From Diplosphaera chodatii (lineage: Eukaryota; Chlorophyta; Trebouxiophyceae; Prasiolales; Stichococcaceae): a DNA stretch of 64,000 bases. The notes beneath the pieces are model-generated. The model saw only the letters and a list, made by a program, of their open reading frames with translations. It searched no databases and was not told where the DNA came from. Of the stretch, positions 47,404-59,500 are shown piece after piece; the stretch's first letter is position 1; the number at the start of each line of letters is the position of its first letter. The translations under genes and the position numbers were made by a program. The stretch lies in NCBI GenBank assembly GCA_032358165.1, contig JAALGY010000062.1:868001-932000 (forward strand), in the 5' to 3' direction.

Positions 47404-49048
47404 GTCTGGTAGCTTACCTGGCGCCGGTGGGTCCCTGATGGCAAACTGCAGTCAGGGCACCACAGCGCCGCACCGCCAGCATGCCAAACCGAGACGCAGA
47501 CTGCTACTTGCCCTGCACACCTACTTCACGGTGCCATGCACAAACGCGAGTGCCGGGAAGCTACGCGAAATGCTCCGACACACTCCGAGAGGATGAACCC
47601 TACTGACGAGGACAAGCGATCTGCAGCGATCACACGGTCGTCAGCAGCTCTCCGCTCAAGGTGACCATGATCATGCCGCTGACGACTTGGTGCACATCGG
47701 CGATCGCATGCGGGCCCAGTCCGAGACCAGGGGCTATGCTGCAGGGCAGCCGGGTCGTGCAGAAAAGCAGGGTTTTGCATGCGGGAAGCCCCTTCTTGGG
47801 TGCCACCCAGGCAGTCCCACAGTACAGTCGCTACCTGCTAGCTTTGCGCAATGCATCGCGTCCAGACGCTCCGCTCAACACTGCAAGCGTTGCGAAAGCC
47901 CGGCTACATCTACTCGCTTTCTGCTCTATCACGCCAACTGCAGCACGCTGCATCTTTGGTTGCCTGTCGTCAGTAGACCGTCCTGACCTCACGACGCGCC
48001 GGGCTGCTCGGCACTGCACTAAGAGGTCGCGCCACCGCCCGTTTGCATCACGCGGCTGGCGCCTGTGACAGCCCGTTATCCACATACTTTGGGGAGCTGG
48101 GCAATAGTAGCTGCCGGCGGCCTGCCCGGGGCCATCCCGAGTCGCATTGCTTGGTCGACCAGCCAGCAGGTGGGTCGCATTCTTGCGGGCCTCATCCGAA
48201 GGGGGTCATCCTCAAGCATGCTTTAGAGACACTAGTCAAGGCTGACACGGGTTTGAGGTGCATTCGAGTTGCTCGGGCGGCAGAATTCGGCCTCAACCGA
48301 ATACATAAGCATCGGCAAGGTGGTCAAGTGCAGCCCGCGCAGCTATTCAGCACGCCAGCACCGCCTGGTACTCTTGTGCCTGTCATGCATCTCACGTCCT
48401 TTGGAGGCATTGTTTCCGCCTGATCAGGCGCTCGGCCGCACTGCACCTTGGTGCGTCTTACTGCATGACATTTTACGACACGCCTGAAGGTCAGGTGATA
48501 GGGCTTGTCGGCGCGCATCAAAGGCCTCGCCGCATGCAGTGCATCATGCACATGCATTGCTGCATGATAGATGGCCATCGCTGCCTGACTTGGGCTCTGC
48601 CTGGCTGGGGTGTTACGCGACGTGTGCCTTCCGGAGCAGCTCCAATGTGCTTTTTGCTACCACCGATCTTACGGGCACGCTACTTTATCGATCGAGGGCC
48701 ACCGCTCGAGCTGGATAGCCTGCACAGACTGCCGTTGTCGAGTCCTCGGACCAGTGCAAGGTTGAGACGCGCTTCGTGCAGGACATGACGTCGGTCCGGC
48801 ACGTCATGGGCGTTGACCTCGGAGCACTACCATGGAAGGTCTTGCCTTTTTCCGACTGTGGTATCTTACCACGATATTTTGGCGTTGCAGGGGGTTCGGC
48901 ACCCAGGCGTGTGGGGCGCCGGCGGGCGCCTGCCATAAAGGGCGGCTGACGATCAATCAGCCAGCACGAGCCTGGCCCTGCAACACACCCCTCCCCGGCG
49001 GTCCCGCCCCTGACGGACGCCGGGCGGCGGGGCGCATCCAGCCACCAG
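47404..49048. promoter_or_regulatory. Long divergent spacer, pyruvate kinase and metalloprotease
   Basis: The longest gene-poor stretch in the window (about 1.6 kb), between two outward-facing starts. Open frames of up to 161 codons exist on both strands (for example 48043-48423 plus, 48685-49170 minus), but none shows a recognisable domain, signal or phase-consistent splice set. It may hold regulatory sequence or a non-coding transcript. Confidence 0.35.
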
Positions 49049-51523
49049 ATGGTGCGGCAGCCGCAGCAGCCACAGAATCGCGATGCAGCACAGCCGCAGC
49101 CGCTGCCGACGGGCCAGCGGCGGCACCGCCTCCCAGCAGTCCCAGCCGCTGCAGCGGTGGCTTGCGCCATCCTGCTGCAGCTGTCAGCATGCCAGCACGC
49201 CGCAGCCTACACCAACATCACGCTGGAGGAGGGCGGCAATCCGAACATGCGGACCACGGGCCTGCGGTCGCGGTGCGGGCACGAGCATGATGACGCCGAG
49301 TATGCGGCCGCGCGGCAGGCCATCGCGGCGGTGCAGCGCATGGGGGCGCTCAACTACAACGCCCGCGTGGCGTTCAGCGACAGCGTGACGGTGCCCACCT
49401 TCTTCCACGTCATCACCAAGGCCGATGGCACCGGCAATGTGACCATGGCGCGCATCCAGCAGCAGATGGATGTCACCAACCAGGGCTTCGCGCCCCACTT
49501 CAGCTTCTTCCTCCAGGGCGTCGACTACATCGTCAACGACCTGTGGTACACCAGCGCAGGGTGAGGTCCGCCTCGCTAACAGCGCTGCACCCTGCAGCTG
49601 CCGTGTGCAAGCCGCCATGCCCTCCACCTTGCTGGATTAGCATGAACTTTGCATACCATGATGTGCTTGATGTAACATACCAGCACTTGCTGTGGCGCGA
49701 TAGCACCAGCGCCCGGATGGCGAGCAGCATTGCATGCTGATGGCACTGTTCCTGCGCGTGATGCAGCACCAACAAGACGCTGGAGTACGCGATGAAGTCG
49801 GCGCTGCGGCGGGGCGGCAACAGCACCCTCAACATCTACCTGCTGGACCCGAGCCCCTACCTTGGCTACACGTACTACCCCACCATCCTGCAGGACCCCA
49901 ACTCCGCCATCCTGGACGGCGCCCTCATCCACCCCGACACCCTGCCCGGCGGCGCCTTCCAGGGCTATAACCTGGGCGGCACCATCACCCACGAAACAGG
50001 TGAGTTCTGTGTTCGTCGACGATTTGACCATGACGCCTCCTGTCTGTTACTGTGGCAGCTGTCGCCTGCTACCAAATCTAGCTGCTGTGGCCGCTGGCTG
50101 GGGTGGAGCTGCAGCCTCGGATGTGGATGGCCACCCTGACCGTGCATGCTGCAGGACTGCACACTGACGGAAGCTGCCGATCACTCTGCAGGGCACTGGC
50201 TGCTGCTGAGCCACACGTTCCAGGGCGGCTGCAGCGACCCGAACGACTATGTGGGCGACACCGCGCCGCAGGCCAGCCCCTCGGCGGGCTGCCCAGCCGG
50301 CCGCAAGTCCTGCAACGCCACCACCTGGCCCGGCGATGACCCCATCCACTGTGAGTCGGACCGCAAACGTGCAGTATGACTGCCACGCACAACACCACAT
50401 CTGTTGGCTATTGTCTCAGGGGTTTCGATGGTCCTATGCCGGCCTTTGACGTGTGTGGCACCACATCATCATCTGATAAAACATCACAGCAGCGTCTGAC
50501 ACGAGTTGTGGTGTGGCCCCCGCAGCGTTCATGGACTACTCGGACGACGGGTGCTACGAGTACTTCACGGACGGGCAGTTCACGCGGATGCAGTGGGCGT
50601 GGGCGACGTTCCGGGCCCCGCAGGCCTCCGCCCCCGCGCCGCCCGAGGAGCAGTCCGCCGGCGGCCTAGACGACCTGCCGCCGCCCACCAAGGCCCCCAC
50701 CAAGGCCCCCACCAAGGTGAGCGTGAGCGGTTGCGGGACGACGACGTAACTCTGCACAGTCCTGCTCCTGGTTGCAGCTGCCCTGCCGGCCCGCCACAGC
50801 ATCTTGGCACCCGAGACTCTCCTGGCTGCTGTGTCATGACCAGACGCGTGAGTGCGATGCAGGCGCCGACCAAGGCACCGACCAAGGCGCCCACGAAGGC
50901 GCCCACAAAGGCGCCGACGAAGGCACCAACGAAGGCCCCCACACGGGCCCCCACCAGGGCTCCTACCAGGAAGCCGACGCCAAAGGTGTGCCGCTGCAGC
51001 ATGCTTGCGTGCCCGCACCCTGCTGCTCACCTTTATGCGGATCGTGCTGTGAACCTGCAGTCTGCAGCAGCATCTGACTCACTTTCCTTACGTTGCAGCC
51101 GACGAGAAAGCCGACACCCAAGCCAACCAAAAAACCGACGGCCAAGCCCAAGAGGGTGAGCCAGCTTGAGTGAAGAGATAGGAATGGCCTGCCACTTGTT
51201 TGGATGCTGCTGCCTGCCCTGAACGCACATGGTGGTTGACAGTCGTCAAATGCATCATGCAGGTCGCAGCGCGGCACGCCAACAAGGCGCCGACCAAGCG
51301 CAAACCCACAAAGCGCAAGCCCACAAAGAAGAAGCCGACGAAGAAGCGGCCAACAGCCAAGCGGCCGACAGCCAAGGGCAAGCGTCTGCTGCTGGCGGCG
51401 AATGACTGGCAGCAGCTCCAGCATCAGCAGCTGCGGCACAGCAGCGGCGGCGGCAGCTCAGGCAGCATCGGCAGCGCCGTGCGGGACGGTCTCGTTCACA
51501 GCACCAGCATGACCGCTCTGTAG
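49049..51523 (+). CDS. Secreted pappalysin-like metalloprotease (M43) with KAPT-repeat tail
   Basis: Metzincin zinc protease. The start at 49049 gives a polar n-region, then a hydrophobic signal sequence (AVACAILLQLSACQHAAA). The catalytic domain spans exons from 49049 to about 50716: SVTVPTFFHVITKADGTGNV, NQGFAPHFSFFLQGVDYIVN, the zinc site THETGHWLLLSHTFQGGC (His-Glu-x-x-His-x(5)-His; HETG|GHW is formed across an intron) and the Met-turn HSFMDYSDDGCYEYFTDGQF. These match family M43B. The tail is unusual: PTKAPTKAPTKAPT repeats, then more basic RKPTPKPTKKPTAKPKR and NKAPTKRKPTKRKPTKKKPT, ending in a Ser/Gly-rich stretch. Tail exons start near 50862, 51100 and 51263. Such Pro/Thr/Lys tails are probably O-glycosylated and extended, perhaps for cell-wall attachment. 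That role is inference. Confidence 0.87.
50684..51370. repeat. KAPT-type tandem repeat (12-base period)
   Basis: Codons for Lys/Arg-Ala/Lys-Pro-Thr recur every 12 bases in four separate exons of the metalloprotease gene, with introns between them. In the third exon from the end the units are nearly identical (gcgcc.. accaag). Reading along the gene, the repeat drifts from APTK to RKPT to KRKPT. Confidence 0.8.
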
Positions 51524-52345
51524 CAAATGCACTTCCAGCCGGGGTAGAGGCAGCCAGTTTCTTCTGTTCAGCACGAGCGATCGATGCCACATTGGCATCC
51601 AGCGGCCTGTGCATGGTGTGCCAGCGCACAGCGCCGGCCCCTCTGAGGGGTGACCTTCAGCCCCGATATCCCATTTCATTGCTTTGAGGTGGACCAGCAA
51701 AACCTTCGCTGCCGCTCTCGCCCTGCGCAGTTTTGCGCCCTTTGCTGCACATTACCGTAGATAGACGAACCTCCCAGATATTTATGCCGCTTTATAGGCA
51801 GCTGCCCAGTGCGCAGGCTTGTTGGGGTTGAGCTGAGTTGTGTAGCCGGTTTTCGAGTTTGCCGTCGGGGGGCACATTGCACTCTGTGAGTTTTGCCACA
51901 TCTGGTGCCGGCCTGCGAATTGTCACAATGTCTTTCTTTGGTCGGCTGTTGCTGCACACCATGCTTGTTGTTGGAGTTGCGCATGATGAGGTCAGTGAGT
52001 ATTGACATGGTTGTGTACTGGAAAGGACAACCTAGCAGCAGTACAACTACAAACATCCATGAGGTACTTTCTGCCGGACACCCATTTGCTCACACGGGCG
52101 ATGAGACCGTAACAACTCCCTTTTAGAAGTCTCAAGTTTGCCCGAACGGCTCACCGAGCGAAGGCGCATGAAGCTACAGATCAAACCAATGGGTGATACT
52201 GCAACTAACTGAGTGCCTTATCAGCTGCTGTATGTGCCTCCACTTGTGGCAGACTTGCTAGTGGCGATCAATTGAGAACAAATGGACGGATTGAAAGGTT
52301 AGCAAGGACATGGTTGGCGCGCTCCACTTGCCGATGGATGATCAC
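51524..52345. other. Convergent spacer, metalloprotease and SDR
   Basis: About 820 bases, comparatively AT-rich from 51,700 to 52,300. No open frame with a recognisable product and no mobile-element ends seen. Probably two long 3' untranslated regions. Confidence 0.4.
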
Positions 52346-54039
52346 TTAGCTGAGGTTCACCATCTCAGCGCTCAGGTCCCACAATCGCCGTGCAACCTGC
52401 GACCCAAGACCAGTGCTGTCTGACATGTCCTTGCTGTGTGTGTGCAGCCATTGCACCACAGTTACCGCTGCATGCATGCGGTCTCACCTCGGGGTCATAA
52501 CTCTCCTTCGAGGTGGTCTTCGGCTTGCAGTTGTCAAAGTACTTCCCGGACACGGTGCTGACCTCCGGGCTGGTGGCCAGGTAGAGTGACGTCTGCGCGC
52601 CCTGCTCCGGGGTCTTGGTGACCACGCTGCCGAGGCTGAGCAGCGGCTTCAGCAGGAAGCCCGGTGCGTCCGGCAGCATGTACCTGCGAAAGTGTGGGTT
52701 CCACATGGGACGTCCTGCCGACGAAAATGCAGCACTACATGGTCGTGGGGACGGCACAGCGTTGAGCGGGCACAGCAGCGGGACCAACCTCCAGAGGTTG
52801 GTGCCAACTATTCCGGGGTGGAGCGTGTTGGCTGTGCAGTTGTCCTCGCGCTTTAGCCGGCGGGCCAGCTCGTAGGTGTACAGCACGTTGGCGAGCTTCG
52901 ACTGCACAAATGTCCCAAATGGGCACGCATCAGCAAGACCAGCCAGGGCAGCGCATGCAACACACGGCCGGCAGCGAGTTTGGGCGTTGATTCCCCATGC
53001 CATGCTGTGCTTCACCTGGCCATACGCCTTCCAGGACTGGTATGCTCCTCCCCTCAAGTTTATGTTATCAAAGTGTATGTGGCCAAATTCATGGGCCGCT
53101 GATGAAACATTGATGATCCTGCTAGGCCTGCAAAAATACCCGAGATGATGGTGCGCACTCAGACGGCTCCCTGAACCTGGCAACCACACTCACATGCAGC
53201 CCACCTGTCGCCAGTGAGCAGCGGCATCAGCGACTGCGTCAGCAGGAAGTGTCCCAAGTGATTGATTCCTGCAGGCCCGAACCATGACACCACTGTCTGT
53301 TGCCAGCAGCTGCTCATGCAGCATGAAACTTACAGCCAGCCTTTTGCGGTGCTGCCCTCACCTAGCTGATACTCGATTCCTTGCGCTGTCTGCATCTCTG
53401 GCGTCGCCATGACGCCTGTGATCGATATTCAGGTGCAAGTGGCAAGGTGTGATACCCTCAGAGTGCGCACATGCAACTCGACAACTGAATTGAGATGCAT
53501 GTTACCAGCGTTGTTGAGCAGCACGTCGAGCTGATGGCCCGGGAAGGCCAGCGCCCGCTGCGTGAAAGCCCTCACGCTCTCCAGATCCGACAAGTCGATG
53601 CACTGCGCCTCAACTTTTGCCCCTGGAACCTCCTGCCTGCATGCCCGGCAACATCCTTCAAGTCCAGCCTGCCTTGCGGATGACAGGCACCAAACTTGAT
53701 ACCAAGAGATTGCAACTACTGACCAGACCCTCATGGTACTCACAGGATGCGTTCTTTTGTGTCCTTCGCCTTCTGCAGGTCACGGCATGCCAGCACGGTG
53801 TTGTAGCCGCGCTTTGCCAACTCTCGTGCAGCAACAAGTCCGATGCCGCTGTTTGCACCGGTGATCAACGCTGTTTTATTGGGGGGCGCTGCTTGGCAAG
53901 TGACTTGGTGTCGCCTGATGCTGGGCTGGCGCTGCGAACCGATGGAACGCAGCGGCGATCGGAATGCATTGCTGCACAGCACTGCGCGCCTGCCTGACAT
54001 CTGCAACAGGCTGGTGCGCCCCATCTCCGACACGCTCAT
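52346..54039 (-). CDS. Short-chain dehydrogenase/reductase, retinol-dehydrogenase-like
   Basis: NAD(P)-dependent oxidoreductase of the classical/extended SDR group related to retinol dehydrogenases, WWOX and protochlorophyllide reductase. The start at 54039 ([18 protein letters not shown]) gives a basic, Ser-rich transit-peptide-like leader of about 50 residues ending near [10 protein letters not shown]. Then come the nucleotide-binding [58 protein letters not shown], the active-site [18 protein letters not shown] (YxxxK split over an intron), [14 protein letters not shown] and [19 protein letters not shown] short last exon reads [20 protein letters not shown] at 52346. The plastid address is inferred from the leader. 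The substrate is unknown. Confidence 0.85.
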
Positions 54040-54461
54040 ACGGCGCTGCTGTAAACGGGTGTGCCCCAAGCTGTTGGAACTCAGCCCTGCCGCAGGCGCC
54101 AGCAGCTGCGATGTGATCACCGGCAATCAACAGCAGCAGACGGCAAAACAGGGCCACAAACAGAAGCTGCACCTCCAGGCAATACTGTAGACAAGTAAAG
54201 ACAGCACTGAACATCATGCGTTGTCCACTGCACCTCCCTTCCTCTCAAGCGCAGACGTGGCTTTGCCACGGTGGCTGCCACGGTGGCAATGCACCAACAT
54301 GCCCGTACATCGCAACATTGGTCTGCACCTGCGACCTGTCAATCACATGTTTCGCTAAGAAGCAAACCTGTGGCTGCTAGAGCTTCAAGGTAGTCCTGTT
54401 GACTTGATGACCACACAGAGCCGGGCTGCGACAAGCAATATTGCATTGGCACACTGCCAAC
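54040..54461. promoter_or_regulatory. Divergent promoter region, SDR and TBCC
   Basis: About 420 bases between outward-facing starts. The SDR frame stays open upstream to 54126 without an ATG. A direct repeat of the type gccacggtggctgccacggtggc occurs near 54266-54287. Confidence 0.35.
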
Positions 54462-56091
54462 ATGGCCAGTCAAGCGTCAGATGTGCTGAACAGGATTGCA
54501 GAACGAGACGCTGCTCGCAGACAGCGAGCTTCTGATTCAACTGCGGATAGGCATGCCCGACAACTTTGCGTTCATCTATGCAGCATGCTATCACTGCTTG
54601 ATGCCGCAATACATCAAATTTTGACCATCACAGTGTGCAGTCGGTTCTGCACCTGCAGGGAGCAAACTGCTGGAAGGGATGCTGAAGATGCAGAACGGCA
54701 TCTGGACACGATGCAGCAGGATCTCCGCACACGCCTCAGGTAATTTCTGGCAGGATTGCGTGAGCTGTTATGACAGGATTCGAGTGTTGATGGTATGACC
54801 CAATTGTGCAGGCCCAACATCGATCACCAGGCTACTGAGCAGGAACTAACAGCCGTGACTGCGGACGTTGAGCGCCTTGAACAGGTGCACATATGTTCAA
54901 TGTTGGGTGCATGCGAGGACTGTGATGCGGCACGGGTGCACTGATGCACCACGTTCTGATTCCCAGGACATCGCCAGGAGCGCGTGGCTGCTGCCGCCAT
55001 ACGCTCTGCGCAAGGCGGAGGACGGCGCTGCGTCGCTGCGGCTGCAGCTGCAGGCAGCTCTGTCGACGGCCAAGCCCAGGAAGCGGTTTGGATTCTCAGC
55101 CAGGTCCAAGGGCCCGGCAGACGCAGCAACGCCATCAGCAGCGGCAGCTGCGCAGCCGGCTGTGCAGCATGCGGTGCCGCACACAGCAGACACCGGGGCG
55201 CAGCCCGTGGCCAGGCCAGACAGGTTGGTGCCTGAAGCCTTGCAGCTGCGATGTGATATGCTGCTCCTGTTGGCACCATGATTTACGCTGATAGTGCACA
55301 AGGCCGTGCGACGCTGCTGTGATGCTATGTGCAGCACCCTGCGGGGGCTGAGGCAGCAGAAGGTCGTCAAGCGGGCAAGCGAGCTCGATGGCGGCGACTT
55401 CACGCTGGAGGACCTGGAGGACTGCACCGTGCTGCTGCTGGGCCGGCTGTCTGCGCTGCGGCTGCTGCGAGCCAGGCGCTGCTGCGTCGTGGCCGGGCCC
55501 GTCGCCGGCGCCGCCTACCTCGAAGGCGCGATCGCATTGCCGGACATCCATGTGGCTCTGTGCTGATGTGCCCTGCAGCTGGCCGCCGTCCCCACGAGAG
55601 GACTGCAAGGCGTGTCGTGAATGCTGTGTGCCACCAGCCGGTGCCCTGCGCGTGCGGACGTAGCAGCCCAGCGCTGAGGCGATTCTGGCACCGCAGGGGT
55701 GGAGGACAGCCAGGTGGCACTGGCGGCGCACCAGGTGCGCATACACGCCTCCAGCGGCAGCAGCGTGTTCCTGGACGTGGGCAGCAACCCCATCATCGAG
55801 CACTGCTCCGGCATGGGATTTGGAGCGCTGACGCCGCAGCAGCGGAGCCTGCTCGGCGTTCCTGAGGAAGCCAGCGCGCAGCCGGCAGCAGCTGCGTCAG
55901 CAGCGGCGGCAGTGGCGGCACCTGGTGCAGCAGTGGACAGCAACAGCAATTCTGCGGGCGCTGCGGCACAGCCCAAGCTGCCTGGTGCAGCAGCAGGCGC
56001 GGCGGCCAGCGGCAGCAGCGGCTGCTGGCATGCGGTGCAGGACTTCAACTGGCTCCGGAGCACGCCGTCACCGAACTGGTGGGCCATCTGA
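54462..56091 (+). CDS. TBCC: Tubulin-folding cofactor C
   Basis: GTPase-activating partner in the tubulin folding pathway (cofactors C, D and E), cytosolic. The start at 54462 opens SQASDVLNRIAERDAARRQR, the N-terminal helical spectrin-like part, which continues as QQDLRTRLRPNIDHQATEQE. After an Ala-rich linker the C-CAP/TBCC domain reads STLRGLRQQKVVKRASELDG, DFTLEDLEDCTVLLLGRLSA, CCVVAGPVAGAAYLEGVEDS and QVALAAHQVRIHASSGSSVF, then CSGMGFGAL. It ends VQDFNWLRSTPSPNWWAI-stop, the conserved TBCC C-terminus. An Ala/Ser insert of about 60 residues sits before the final motif. Introns at 54551 and 55526 are best explained as GC-AG (AG|gcatgc and AAG|gcgcga), since both give phase-correct joins. 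The Arg finger of TBCC (QQxRxH) is present as HQVRIH. Confidence 0.9.
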
Positions 56092-56525
56092 TTGAGGCAT
56101 CGACACTCAACTGGCGATGTTGCCACTGTGTCTCGACACCATCCTCACAAGCTACGCGCAAAACAATGTCCTAGGGCTGCTGCATCACGATCACTTTGTA
56201 GCAAGCCACCTGATGTGCAAGAAGTCACCTGTCCTAGGTGCAAATACCGCAGCTGATCTACCAGTCGTGTACATGCAGGCACATACTGACAGATGACGAA
56301 ATCAGAACTGCAGCATGTCCGACGCCAGACTGACACATGTTGTCCTAGCAGCTGGGCCTCCACAAGGTCCCTGCAATCAGGCATGTCACTGGGTTCAGTA
56401 GGTTTGCCATGTTCTGTTTGGGCAGATTGATCGACACCGAGCAGCCTGCATCGCAGTACCCGTGTGGCAAATGCACATCAGTGTCAGCACATCACCTGCT
56501 ACGACCGCTCTGACGCCCCTCATGA
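56092..56525. other. Convergent spacer, TBCC and RS-rich gene
   Basis: About 430 bases. No gene recognised. Confidence 0.35.
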
Positions 56526-59500
56526 TCACGCGTGTCCAGCCGTCCCAACGTCCACCCGCTTGGCAGATGGCCCACTGACTTCTTCACATGTCGGTGACGC
56601 CGGCACGCTGGCCACCTCGGTGGTGGCCACCGCCTCGGTGGCCACCTCGGTGCGGGGGACCTGCGCCCCTGCGCTCCTGCTTGGGCCCGCTGCCTGCGCC
56701 CCGCCATCTCCGCCATCTCCCGGGATCTTCAGCAGCATGCGCAGCCGGACGGTGGGCATGGCGGCGGCGCCCGGCTGCCGAGAGGACAGGCAGGTGCCCA
56801 CATCCAGCGTGCTGGTCACCGCAGGTCGCGCCGCCCGTCGGCGCGCCCGCTGGGGTGTCGGCGCACTGGCCTGCGTGGATGCGCAGCATGGTGCAACACG
56901 CTCTGTGACTGGTTTTGCCCGCGCAGTAGGGCCTGCGCCGGTGCTGCTGCTGCCACGGCCATTGCCCATGCTGGCGGCTGCCGACGCCTCTTGACTGCTG
57001 TGGCAGCAATCCACGGCTGGCCCAGGGCTCTGGCTGTTGCGGCTGCTGCGGCGGCGGTAGCTGCGGCTTCTGCTGACGCTGCGGCGTGGGCTGCGGAAGC
57101 GGCTGTGTGCACCGCGAGAATGGCTGCGCTCTGAAGATTGCAGCCCACTGCGCGGCCTGTATGTGCTGGAGCTGGGGGACGGGCGCGTGCTGGGGCGTGG
57201 CGGGCTGGACGACGGCTCATGCCGGCGGCTGCACGATGCACGGCGGCTGCTGTCGTGCCGCCCGCCGTAGTGTCTGCTGCTACTGCGATAGCGGTCGTCG
57301 CTGTGATGCCTGCCGTCCTGCTGTTGACTGCGATGACGACCAGTGCCATGCTGTTGGCTGCGACTCTTGCCGCTGTGGCGGCAACGACTGTGTGATTGGT
57401 GAAACGTGCCATTCCGGGTGCTGTGATGGTTGCTGGCGTCATGCGATGGATGGTTGTCACGTTGTTCGGGCCGCCAGCGAGCAGCCTGTGCAGCATTTAG
57501 GGGACTGTTGTCATCATAGAGTCGGCAGATGCACGTAGTACACTTGCGGTGCAGATGCAACATCGCACTTGGACACGACATGGGGTGTCGTGCTTGTCAC
57601 CTGCAGCGCTATGCTCTCTGCATAATCCTTGCCCACAGCTTGCAGCATCTGTGGCAGCGCATGCTCCCCGCTTGATGCGTCTGAGCCATGCGACCTGTGA
57701 CTCCACGTGTGTTGGACAGCAGTTGCAGACTTTCCTGTGTGCTCAGCAAACCAGCAGGCCCTTGGACATGCTGGCAGCAACTCCATCAGGTGGATCATCA
57801 ACCGTCAGTACCAAAGCCATCAGCGCAGTCTTGGTGCTCCACTTCCATCTGGCGCAAGACAGGATGCAGGTCAATTGTGCGTCCCTGTGACGCTGTTGCT
57901 GATCGGTGGCGGTCGGCTGAGGATGGATCTTTAGATCAGCAGATGTACAGCGAATGTCAACAGTCCATCCGCACAACCCCATCGGTGACAATGCCACTGT
58001 GCAAACGAACGCACACCTGGATGTTGAGCCAGAAGCTGGAAGTCATGCAGCTGGCCGTAGGAGCTTCTGTCAGGAGGGTGTGCCGCATCTGGTGCGCACG
58101 CTGCTCCGCCTCTGCCTTCTTTCTGTGCTGTTCAATCGACTGGCTGCAGTGCTGCAGGAATGCAGCATCAGCGGCGTGCCTGCAGGGACACACAGTTTCG
58201 CGTCTTGCATGAAGTGTCACCATGCTATGCTTCGACATGCCGAAAAGAGGTCATGACAGCACAAGACCATGGCACTCATGAGCCTGGCAGCACAGCCACC
58301 CACATCTCTGCAGCATGTTACGCACCGTGCCCATGCACAGCCGTAGTACTTGATGAAGGAGCGGAGTGCTGTCTGCACTCGCTTCAGCGCTGGCCGGCGC
58401 CCCTCGGAGACGCTCTCCCTGAAAGCCCTGGCATCTTCGGGGCTGATGGCACCGCTGCCAAAGTTGCCCAGCCGCAGCTGCATGTTGGCTCCGGCCTGTT
58501 GCGAGAGAGAAGCACCAAGGAACAGATGAGGCTATAACGACCTGCAAGGAGCTGAAGATAGTTGCATGGTTGGGGGATGTCAAGGTTATGCTCAGCTGGT
58601 GATGAGCTCACCCGGGTTACTATACACTTGTCAGTGTGGTGAAAAATCTGCACGCGCATGTTTTTCAACATATCAGGTTGCTCCGGTGGTCACACCCATC
58701 GCCAATCGAAGGAGTCAAACAATGCAGTATGCACTGTGCAACAATCCATGGAAACTGGAAAGTGTCAAACACCTCGTGCAGCCTGTATGTTGGCGCTAGT
58801 CTTACAAGCATGCCAGTGAGGTAGCTGCGCCGATTCACGACGCCTGCTGGAAGGCACCAAGACACCACTGTCATCAGCATCCGGCTGACACTCCAGGATG
58901 CAGAGGGCGCCCGATGACTGACACACAGTATCGATGCTCAACAAGCGCAGCAGCACCTGCGTGCGGCAGGTGGACTCGAAGGTCTGCTAGTGCAAGCAGA
59001 TCAGTTTCGGGCAGGTACATCAGCTCCAGGTTTGCCGCTGTCGCTGGGCACCTGCATGATCACGTGTGGAACAGGCGCTCATGGCATGCGTGGCAAAAGC
59101 GCATAAGCAAAGCAGTAAGGTCTTGCAATACCCATGTGCGCACTCTTCAGCAGGATCGCCACCCTGGGGTTGGCAGTCATGTGCCTCCTGTAGCGGCGGC
59201 GGCAGCGGCGGCGGCAGGGTCGGTAGTGGCGGTGGTGCTGGATCTGGAGCAGTTGCCGGCTCCGGTGAAGGCCCAACCCGGGGCGGGCGGGGCTTTGGTG
59301 CTACTGCTGGCATCCCCGCTGGCGGTACGGCACCCACTGGTTGCTGAGAGTGCATCAGCCGCAGCACAGGCGGATGGGGGTGTGCTGGTGGCTGCGGCGG
59401 CACTTGGTATGGGAAGTGAATGCCTGCAGCTGCAGCAGCTGGTCGTGCAACAGGGGGTTGCACACAGGCTGTCTGGGGCAGGGTTTGTGGCTTGGCCAGC

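Noticed and set aside
47404..49048. Coding genes in the long divergent spacer
   Set aside because: Several frames exceed 100 codons, but codon patterns look random, they overlap on both strands, and no splice-consistent or domain-bearing model emerged.
50684..51370. Array of regulatory repeats
   Set aside because: The 12-base periodicity follows the codon frame of the KAPT tail and breaks at introns.
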